Shown in pieces: positions 57,944 through 64,000 of a stretch of 64,000 nt of DNA. The stretch comes from Robertmurraya siralis. Its GTDB lineage: Bacteria; Bacillota; Bacilli; Bacillales; Cytobacillaceae. The position numbers and the translations under genes were made by a program. The stretch is taken from assembly GCF_005502275.1 (NCBI RefSeq), contig NZ_SWLZ01000012.1, forward strand, positions 1-64,000, read 5' to 3'. Positions within the stretch are counted from its first letter, which is position 1. Every line of letters begins with the position of its first letter. The notes beneath the pieces are model-generated. The model saw nothing but the letters and a program-made list of their open reading frames with translations. It did no database searches and was not told where the DNA came from.

Positions 57944-59450
57944 TGAAATGGCCCTCCTCTTCTTCTAGTAATTTCCCACCGGTAGCTAGAGTCATAATTT
58001 GATGTTCAGTCATGTCCTGACCCGATAACTCTCCTTGGATCACCCCGTGATACATGACTAAGGCACGATCACAGACTCGGATAATTTCATGGGCTTCACT
58101 TGACAATACGACGATGGCAATCTTTTCGTCTGCAAGCTTCAAGATGATATCATAAATATCCTCTTTCGCACCTACATCGACCCCTTGTGTAGGATTATCC
58201 AAAATGAGGAGCTGTGGATTTGCAGCCAGCCATTTCGCTAATACCACCTTTTGCTGATTCCCACCTGAAAGGCTGTTAATACTATCTGTTAGTTCGCCCA
58301 TTTTGATCCGAAGTGTTCTCCGATGACTCTCGAAAACTTCTTTGTGCTTTTCTGCATAAATAATCCCTCTGTTTGCGAATATTGGCCATGTAACAATAGA
58401 GGCGTTTTCAATAATATTCATATCCTTAATAATGGCATTTTCTTTGCGATTTCGAGGAAGATACGCGATCCCTTTTTCAATAGCCTGAGTCGTGCTTCTA
58501 ATTGTTACTTTATCACCATTTAAACATAGTTTTCCTTCTGGAATTCCTTCAGCTCCGAAAATCGTTTGAAAGAGTTCGCTTCGCCCATCACCAAGTAAAC
58601 CTGTAAAGCCTACGATTTCTCCAGCATGTATCGAAAAATCAATATCTTTAAAAAATGGCTCAGAGGTTAACCCTTCTACTCGCAACACTTCTTCCCCTAA
58701 CTTTTTCTCTCGTCTCAATGACTCGGTTCTGACATCGTAGCCGACCATATATCGTGCAAGATCATGGGTCGACACATCGGAAATATTGCCGTCCGTTACC
58801 AAATTGCCATCACGCAGAACGACAAAACGATCGCAAATCTCCATCACTTCATTCAATTTATGAGAAATAAAAATGATCCCAACTTCATGCTCTTTCATCG
58901 TTCTCATCATGGTAAAAACACGTTCTATTTCTTGTTCAGTTAAAGATGTAGTTGGTTCATCCATGATAATGATCGAGGCATTCGCCATCATCGCTTTGCA
59001 TATTTCCACGATCTGTTTGTAGGAAGCATCTAAGTCATGGACCATCGTCGTCGGGTTTAATTCGAGCTTCATTTTCTGAAACATTCTTGCTGTTTCTTTT
59101 TGCATCTTTTCCAGATCAAGAGCGCCACTTTTTGTCTTAAGCTCTCTCCCAAGAAACATATTTTCATAGATTGGCAAGTCATTAATCAGGTTAAGTTCCT
59201 GATGGATAAATGCGATCCCCTGTTTTTGCGAATCTGCGGGAGATTGAAAGTTTACTTCGTGATAATTGATAACAATTGAACCAGAATCTTGTTTGAGGAC
59301 ACCGCCGAGAATATTCATTAGTGTTGATTTACCAGCTCCATTTTCCCCCAGTAAAGCACAGATTTCCCCACCTTTTATGGAAAAAGAAACGTCTCTGAGG
59401 ACTTCGTTGCGACCAAAAGCCTTATTAATATGATTCATTTCAATCCGCAT
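57924..59450 (-). CDS. Sugar ABC transporter ATP-binding protein (RbsA-like)
   Basis: The 508-residue protein has two ABC domains: the first with ALLGENGAGKSTLMNIL (near 34) and IIIMDEPTTSLT; the second with FTGLLGDGRSELFQTIF in place of a normal Walker A and INSLSGGNQQKVVLAKWLA plus LLILDNPTQGVDVGAK. A degenerate second Walker A is usual in RbsA/XylG-type proteins. ATG at 59450 behind GGAAGTG; six upstream codons are ignored. Confidence 0.93.
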   Translation of the reverse strand: MRIEMNHINKAFGRNEVLRDVSFSIKGGEICALLGENGAGKSTLMNILGGVLKQDSGSIVINYHEVNFQSPADSQKQGIAFIHQELNLINDLPIYENMFLGRELKTKSGALDLEKMQKETARMFQKMKLELNPTTMVHDLDASYKQIVEICKAMMANASIIIMDEPTTSLTEQEIERVFTMMRTMKEHEVGIIFISHKLNEVMEICDRFVVLRDGNLVTDGNISDVSTHDLARYMVGYDVRTESLRREKKLGEEVLRVEGLTSEPFFKDIDFSIHAGEIVGFTGLLGDGRSELFQTIFGAEGIPEGKLCLNGDKVTIRSTTQAIEKGIAYLPRNRKENAIIKDMNIIENASIVTWPIFANRGIIYAEKHKEVFESHRRTLRIKMGELTDSINSLSGGNQQKVVLAKWLAANPQLLILDNPTQGVDVGAKEDIYDIILKLADEKIAIVVLSSEAHEIIRVCDRALVMYHGVIQGELSGQDMTEHQIMTLATGGKLLEEEEGHFNEHIEC

Positions 59451-59522
59451 AGTATCACTTCCACACATGGTTTATGTATTAAAAGAGAGGGTTCAGGCAC
59501 TGCTATCCCTCTCTCATCTAAC

Positions 59523-60506
59523 TTAATAAGGTGAACCTTCGTCTAAAAATTGTTCATAATTATCTCGATCAACAATCGTTGTCGGGATGATCGTCTCTTC
59601 TTCTACCGACTCTCCATTTAATACTTTCACCGCAATATCGACAGCATCCTTTACCATCGCAGGACTATAAAGGGCAGACTGAATCCAAATATCTTCATTT
59701 TCAGGCATCAGCTTGAAGTATTCCTGCATACCGCCGCCACCAGTAACCACTTGAATGTCTGTGCGACCTGCTTCTCTAATAGCTTGCAAAACACCAATCG
59801 ACGTCTCATCATCCATCGAATAAACAGCATCAATTTGGCTATTACTTGTTAAAATATCGGCGAAATCCTTCAATCCATCCTCCCTTGTAAATTGGGTAGC
59901 ATAGGTTAATAAATTCATATCCGGAGCAAGGCTTTCGATCGTTTCAACAAAGCCTTTCTTTCTCAATTCTGAGACGGAACCAGAAGATGGAACTTCTAAA
60001 ATAACCACATTTCCTTCAGTTCCAATTTTGTCGACAATATAGTTTGCTCCTTGAATTCCCATATCTTCATTGTCACCAGCAACACGATATACCCCATCTA
60101 CATTTATAGCAATATCAAAATTAATTACTTCAATCCCAGCATCAACTGCCCTTTGAATCGGAACTTCCATCCCTTCCCATTGCGGAAAAGCAACAATCGC
60201 TTCTGCTCCCCATGTCATGAGATCATCAAGCTGTGACGTCATTTCTTCAGCGTTCGAACTCGTTTGAATTTGATACTCGATATCATCAGACAATTCCTTT
60301 GCTCTTGCTTCAGCATGATAAGCTACGGCAGCAACCCAGCCATGGGTAACGGCAGGCGCAAGAATACCAATTTTGTACTTGTTTTTACTGCTATCATCCC
60401 CTCCATCATCTCCAGGATTACTACTGGTTGTCGTATTATTGCATGCGGCTAAAACGGGCACCAATATTAGCACAAATAATGAAAATACCTTTAACGCCTT
60501 CTTCAT
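59523..60506 (-). CDS. Sugar ABC transporter substrate-binding lipoprotein (RbsB-like)
   Basis: The 327-residue protein has a lipoprotein signal (LILVPVLAAC, Cys21), a Ser/Gly/Asp linker, and a periplasmic-binding-protein type 1 domain (KIGILAPAVTHGWVAAVAYHAEARAKEL...). The ligand-binding fold is of the ribose/xylose/inositol group; the exact sugar cannot be read. ATG at 60506 behind AGGGGG. A cre site lies about 90 bases upstream. Confidence 0.92.
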   Translation of the reverse strand: MKKALKVFSLFVLILVPVLAACNNTTTSSNPGDDGGDDSSKNKYKIGILAPAVTHGWVAAVAYHAEARAKELSDDIEYQIQTSSNAEEMTSQLDDLMTWGAEAIVAFPQWEGMEVPIQRAVDAGIEVINFDIAINVDGVYRVAGDNEDMGIQGANYIVDKIGTEGNVVILEVPSSGSVSELRKKGFVETIESLAPDMNLLTYATQFTREDGLKDFADILTSNSQIDAVYSMDDETSIGVLQAIREAGRTDIQVVTGGGGMQEYFKLMPENEDIWIQSALYSPAMVKDAVDIAVKVLNGESVEEETIIPTTIVDRDNYEQFLDEGSPY

Positions 60507-60592
60507 AAAAATTAACCCCCTAAATTTATTAGTAATCTACCTGAGTCGATTTCATAACAATTTAACTATCGTTATGAAAAAGATTCCATTTG

Positions 60593-60606
60593 TTAAAGCG
60601 CTTTCA
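60593..60606 (-). promoter_or_regulatory. cre (CcpA) site before the ABC transporter genes
   Basis: TTAAAGCGCTTTCA matches cre TGAAAGCGCTTTCA at 13 of 14 positions. It overlaps the last codon of the upstream dehydrogenase gene and lies in the 97-base gap before the binding-protein gene. Confidence 0.75.
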
Positions 60607-61608
60607 TTCAACTGAGGATAATTGCACTATTTGTTCACTTTCCAGAGATGTTTGAATGGCCTCCATCATTTTCATTGTTGCAAGTACATCGTTTAATGGG
60701 ATAATATTATTCTCTTCATTGTTTTCAACACAGTTGATAAAGTAAGAAAGTTCATTTTGAAATGCATTCTCTTGAGGAATATCTATAGAAGATTTTTCAT
60801 TACTCTTGTAGTAGTGGACAGAACTTTGGGTGATTCTCTCGATATTGTTACCAGCCGATAAGCGAAAATCAATCGCAGCATCTTCTCCTTGAATTCGAAA
60901 AAACATTGAAAACGGATAAGCTGTCGGCATACGATGTGATGCTTCAACAAATGCCTTCGTGCCATTTTTCAAAATGAGAGTGGTCATAATATGATCCCAT
61001 GCCCCATTTTCATTTTTCGAGCCGACGGCATATACAGTTTTGATTTCACCAAGAAGATGGCAAATAAAATCTATATCATGAATATGCAAATCATAGAGGG
61101 CTCCACCGCTTTTTTCAGGATATTTAAACCAATGGTTCCATTTTGGTACTTGCCCTAATCTTCCCGCATGAATGAATTCAACATGGTTCAGTTTGCCCGT
61201 ATCATAATACGATTTAATTGCTTTGTATTCGGGCCAAAATCGAAGCACATGGGCGACAAACAATTTCACTTTATTTCGTTGAACTGCCTCTATGATCCTT
61301 TCAACCGATTCAACTGTTAATGACAAAGGTTTTTCACAAATAATATCTTTTTTTGCTTCTGCTGCTTTAATGATAAATTCTTCATGTAAAAATGTCGGTA
61401 AACAAATATCAATAATGTTAATTTGCGGATCGTTCAAAAGAGCTTCGTACGTTTTCACCAATCGAACCTTTTTCCAGTTAGGTCCATCTATTTTTTGTTC
61501 ATCGCTCTTGCTAAAGACGGCAGCAACGTTAGCGCTTTCAATTTGTTGATAAGCGTCAAAATGAGTTTTACCAATAAAGCCCCAGCCTACTAATCCGATG
61601 TTCTTCAT
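60604..61608 (-). CDS. Gfo/Idh/MocA family oxidoreductase
   Basis: The 334-residue NAD(P)-dependent dehydrogenase has the N-terminal Rossmann motif IGLVGWGFIGKTHFDAYQ, the conserved CEKPLSLTVESVERII near 93 and HIHDIDFICHLLGE near 175. Members oxidise sugars or inositols. Its start ATG overlaps the stop of the isomerase gene by 4 bases, so they are coupled. A second family member is at 62604. Confidence 0.9.
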   Translation of the reverse strand: MKNIGLVGWGFIGKTHFDAYQQIESANVAAVFSKSDEQKIDGPNWKKVRLVKTYEALLNDPQINIIDICLPTFLHEEFIIKAAEAKKDIICEKPLSLTVESVERIIEAVQRNKVKLFVAHVLRFWPEYKAIKSYYDTGKLNHVEFIHAGRLGQVPKWNHWFKYPEKSGGALYDLHIHDIDFICHLLGEIKTVYAVGSKNENGAWDHIMTTLILKNGTKAFVEASHRMPTAYPFSMFFRIQGEDAAIDFRLSAGNNIERITQSSVHYYKSNEKSSIDIPQENAFQNELSYFINCVENNEENNIIPLNDVLATMKMMEAIQTSLESEQIVQLSSVE

Positions 61609-62429
61609 CTTACTCCTCCCAGTTTACTTAGAATGGTAGAAAGATAGTGGAAGGAACGTTGAACGCTATCGTTCACCACTTCAAGGCCACTCGGCCCTTC
61701 AGGGGTAAATTCGATTTCCACACTGATCGGTCCCTTATAATTTGCGCGTTCAAGTATCTGGAAAATTCTTAGGAAATTAATATTTCCATCTCCAATAGCA
61801 GGGAAATTCCATTCTTGATTAGCGCCGAGTTTATCCTTCAGATGAATAAATTCAACCTCCGCTACTGATGCCTGTAAATCATCGTACGGCTCAATATTTC
61901 CATAAAAGAGCACATTTGCTGTGTCATAGTTGATTTTTATTCGCCTAGAAAGCAATTGAACAAGCCTATTTAAAGCAGTTCCAGTGGCGTAATTATTTCC
62001 ATGTGTTTCGATCACGAGAACCTTGTTCAATCTTTCGCACATCTCAATAACTGGCAGTAGATTACGAATTAATATTTGTTCATCTTCTATGACATCTGAA
62101 TCGTGATGGGGGTCTCCGGTGGCAGTAATGATATATTTGCACTCAAAAAAATTTGCTAATTCGACATTTTTGAGCACATTAATGATGCCAGCTTCCGTCA
62201 TCACATTGCTATGAGCTCCTATCCCAACACAGCGCATTTCATATTGATGTAGCAGTTTCTTTATTGCAAGTAATTCTTTTTCCGACATTTCTGGTAAAAC
62301 ATGAGCCGTATGATCTTTTACTGCTGCAAGCTCAATTTGCTTAAATCCAGCTTTAGCAGCCCCTTTAACCGCATCCTCCAATGAAAAGCCGTGGTACGTA
62401 TTTGAATTAATAGCCAATTGATCTATCAT
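61605..62429 (-). CDS. Sugar phosphate isomerase/epimerase (TIM-barrel, AP-endonuclease 2 fold)
   Basis: The 274-residue protein has the IolE/IolI-type barrel: FSLEDAVKGAAKAGFKQIELAA near 15, LVIETHGNNYATGTALNRLV near 145, INYDTANVLFYG near 175, IHLKDKLGANQEWNFPAIGDGNINF near 200 and VEIEF near 245. These His, Glu and Asp residues bind a divalent metal. It probably rearranges a keto-sugar formed by one of the dehydrogenases. ATG at 62429 behind AAAGGAGG. It is the first gene after the LacI-operator promoter. Confidence 0.87.
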   Translation of the reverse strand: MIDQLAINSNTYHGFSLEDAVKGAAKAGFKQIELAAVKDHTAHVLPEMSEKELLAIKKLLHQYEMRCVGIGAHSNVMTEAGIINVLKNVELANFFECKYIITATGDPHHDSDVIEDEQILIRNLLPVIEMCERLNKVLVIETHGNNYATGTALNRLVQLLSRRIKINYDTANVLFYGNIEPYDDLQASVAEVEFIHLKDKLGANQEWNFPAIGDGNINFLRIFQILERANYKGPISVEIEFTPEGPSGLEVVNDSVQRSFHYLSTILSKLGGVR

Positions 62430-62526
62430 GCGTACCTCCTTTAATTGATGTAATTGATTTCATTATTCGACATTTCCGATATTTCAGTTCTTTTACTAAT
62501 TTTATAGAGAAGTAAAATCGCTGATT

Positions 62527-62542
62527 ATGTAATCCGTTACAT
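62527..62542 (-). promoter_or_regulatory. LacI-type operator
   Basis: ATGTAACGGATTACAT on the minus strand has perfect 6-bp inverted arms around CGGA, in the style of LacI/GalR-family operators. It lies directly downstream of the -10 box of the promoter at 62545. The repressor candidate is the LacI gene at 63623. Confidence 0.7.
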
Positions 62543-62544
62543 CT

Positions 62545-62573
62545 ATAGTAAAAGAAAATTCTGACTTCGTCAA
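62545..62573 (-). promoter_or_regulatory. SigA promoter of the isomerase-dehydrogenase-ABC operon
   Basis: TTGACG (62573-62568) and TACTAT (62550-62545) on the minus strand are separated by 17 bases, about 115 bases before the isomerase start. Confidence 0.75.
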
Positions 62574-62603
62574 TTCCATTTAAAAAAGACTGATCTTTTT
62601 ACT

Positions 62604-63608
62604 TTATGTTAGTATTTTTTCAATGACCCTTAAAGTAGCTATTGCGTCTTCTCCTGTAACTTCTGGTTCTTTATCATGAACAATTGCATCAACAAAGGCA
62701 TTAATAACCCCACTGTTAGTTTGATTGTCATTCGTCTGAATGGAATCAAATTGATATTTGCACACTTCTCCATCTTTTTTTTCAATAATTAACGGTGCTT
62801 TCGGATCATGATAGATTTTTATGATCCCTTTTTGACAATAAATCGCTGTAGAATTATCTTCGGCACCATAATATGTCCAAGAGAAGGAAGCGGTTCCCAG
62901 ACGTCCTTTTTTTGTTTTTAGCGCACAGACAACGTTGTCGCATACTTCTATTGGCTCCCCATTTTCGTCTACTTTATCTAATGCGCTATGGAAAGCATGG
63001 ACTTCAGCGATCTCATCGTTCAATAGATAATGAATTAAATCGATTTTATGGATCCCTAAATCGCCTGCAACGCCCGAATAAGAACGAGCTTTCTTAAAGA
63101 ACCAGGTAGAATTACTTTTATTAACACCCCATGATTCAGGACCTTGGTGACCAAAAGTAGTTGTAAAAGTTAAGACTTCACCCAGTTGCTTGCTGTCAAT
63201 TAATTCTTTTGCCTTTTTATGAGCCTCAGTAAAGCGTTGGTTATGAGCAACCATTAATTTTTTTCCTGACTTCTTTTGTGCTTCGAGTATTTCTTCAGCA
63301 TGTTTTATGCTGATTGCCAGCGGTTTTTCACATAAAACGTGCTTATCGTGTAATAATGCTTGAATCGAATGAATATGGTGTACATCATTGGTTGAGCAAA
63401 CACTGATTGCTGCAATCGTCCGATCTTGATAAAGCTCCTCTACAGACTGAACCGCATGGCCAGCAAATTTTTCGGCTAACGCCATTGCACGCTCCTGATT
63501 ATGATCAAAGAAAACTAAACGATCAACATAAGGATTTGCTTTATACTCTGGTGCATGGCGATGCTTCGTGATGGAGCCGCAGCCAATAATCCCTACTGAA
63601 ATCCCCAT
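62604..63608 (-). CDS. Gfo/Idh/MocA family oxidoreductase
   Basis: The 334-residue protein has the Rossmann motif VGIIGCGSITKHRHAPEYKANP, LCEKPLAISIKHAEEIL near 93 and GDLGIHKIDLIHYLLNDEI near 180 (the catalytic His/Asp region). It differs clearly from the family member at 60604 and likely acts on another substrate or carbon atom. It lies 14 bases after the LacI gene and before the operator-controlled promoter, so it may be cotranscribed with the repressor. ATG at 63608 behind AAGGAGG. Confidence 0.9.
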   Translation of the reverse strand: MGISVGIIGCGSITKHRHAPEYKANPYVDRLVFFDHNQERAMALAEKFAGHAVQSVEELYQDRTIAAISVCSTNDVHHIHSIQALLHDKHVLCEKPLAISIKHAEEILEAQKKSGKKLMVAHNQRFTEAHKKAKELIDSKQLGEVLTFTTTFGHQGPESWGVNKSNSTWFFKKARSYSGVAGDLGIHKIDLIHYLLNDEIAEVHAFHSALDKVDENGEPIEVCDNVVCALKTKKGRLGTASFSWTYYGAEDNSTAIYCQKGIIKIYHDPKAPLIIEKKDGEVCKYQFDSIQTNDNQTNSGVINAFVDAIVHDKEPEVTGEDAIATLRVIEKILT

Positions 63609-63622
63609 TCTTTGTAACCTCC

Positions 63623-64000
63623 TTAACCCATTGTCGATTCACGAATGATCAATTCATGATCTAACAAAATGCTTTCCACTTTATTTTCATGAATACTATT
63701 AATTAACATGGTCGCAGCAGTACAACCCATTTTGTACATTGGTTGAGCAACCGTAGTCAAAGTTGGATTTGTCATATTGGAGAAACTAATATTATCAAAG
63801 CCGACGACAGCAATATCATCTGGAGCTTTTAACCCTGATGCGTTCATTTCCTTTAAAGCACCTATTGCCAAAGTATCTGATACTGCAAAGATTGCAGATG
63901 GCTTTTCTTTTAATTTCAGAAGCATTCTCATCGCTTGCACTCCGTCTTGGAAATCAAGCTGGGTTGTATTATAGATCCATTCCTTGCGCAGCGGTAGATT
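63623..64000 (-). CDS. LacI-family repressor, 3' part (5' end beyond the window)
   Basis: The open frame runs off the right edge; the visible 125 codons are the C-terminal ligand-binding half: QDGVQAMRMLLKLKEKPSAIFAVSDTLAIGALKEMNASG, then IAVVGFDNISFSNMTNPTLTTVAQPMYKMG and LDHELIIRESTM, all typical of LacI/GalR proteins. The internal ATG at 63940 is not the start, because family sequence continues upstream to the edge. It most likely controls the sugar/polyol operon through the palindrome at 62527. Confidence 0.9.
   Translation of the reverse strand, partial: NLPLRKEWIYNTTQLDFQDGVQAMRMLLKLKEKPSAIFAVSDTLAIGALKEMNASGLKAPDDIAVVGFDNISFSNMTNPTLTTVAQPMYKMGCTAATMLINSIHENKVESILLDHELIIRESTMG

Overview
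The window looks like chromosomal DNA of an endospore-forming Bacillaceae species. It is AT-rich by eye, genes often start with TTG or GTG behind strong AGGAGG sites, CotF-like coat genes are present, and several gene clusters keep the order known from Bacillus subtilis (gmu, adeR-ald, the cysH operon, ppiB, xpt-pbuX). No rRNA, tRNA or CRISPR array was seen.

Layout. 1-116: end of an IS3-family element. 180-10002: mixed housekeeping genes (ppiB, brnQ, a DUF1287 protein, a DUF2161 protein, pepF, a GyrI-like and a DinB-like protein, an MscS channel, two coat-like proteins). 10710-11300: a guanylate-kinase-like protein with an altered P-loop. 11956-17204: a WapA/RHS polymorphic toxin with a YxiG-like immunity gene; one in-frame TAG splits the toxin gene between its secretion half and its RHS-toxin half. 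17505-20325: a dead LysR fragment, a guanine riboswitch and xpt-pbuX. 20468-23565: UDP-glucose dehydrogenase, a glycosyltransferase and a PAP2 phosphatase.

23799-34122 is an assimilatory sulfate cluster. On the minus strand it runs cysJ-cysI-yezD, a terminator, then cysH-cysP-sat-cysC-sumT-sirB, with a CysL-like LysR gene divergent from cysJ. It covers sulfate import, activation to APS/PAPS, reduction to sulfite and sulfide, and most of siroheme synthesis; sirC is not here. 34823-43193 is a glucomannan/beta-glucoside PTS region matching gmuBACDREF, with gmuF cut to an N-terminal stub and then a second GH1 enzyme and a sugar-efflux-type transporter. 43705-46207 is adeR-ald (alanine catabolism).

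46578-52941 is a thiamin salvage operon (tenA-thiZ-thiX-thiY-thiW-thiD-thiM-thiE) behind two tandem TPP riboswitches, each with its own terminator. 53073-56702 holds a MATE pump and small genes, some decayed. 56882-64000 is a sugar or polyol operon: an RbsABC-type transporter, two Gfo/Idh/MocA dehydrogenases, a TIM-barrel isomerase, and the 3' part of a LacI-type gene. A palindromic operator overlaps its promoter.

A previously unlabelled signal is a MITE-like repeat family (full copy 137 bp, GGCTTTGTTA/TAACAGAGCC ends, 8-bp target duplication) with about six copies. In front of cysH and xpt the same end lies exactly 8 nt from the AAGGAGG ribosome-binding site.
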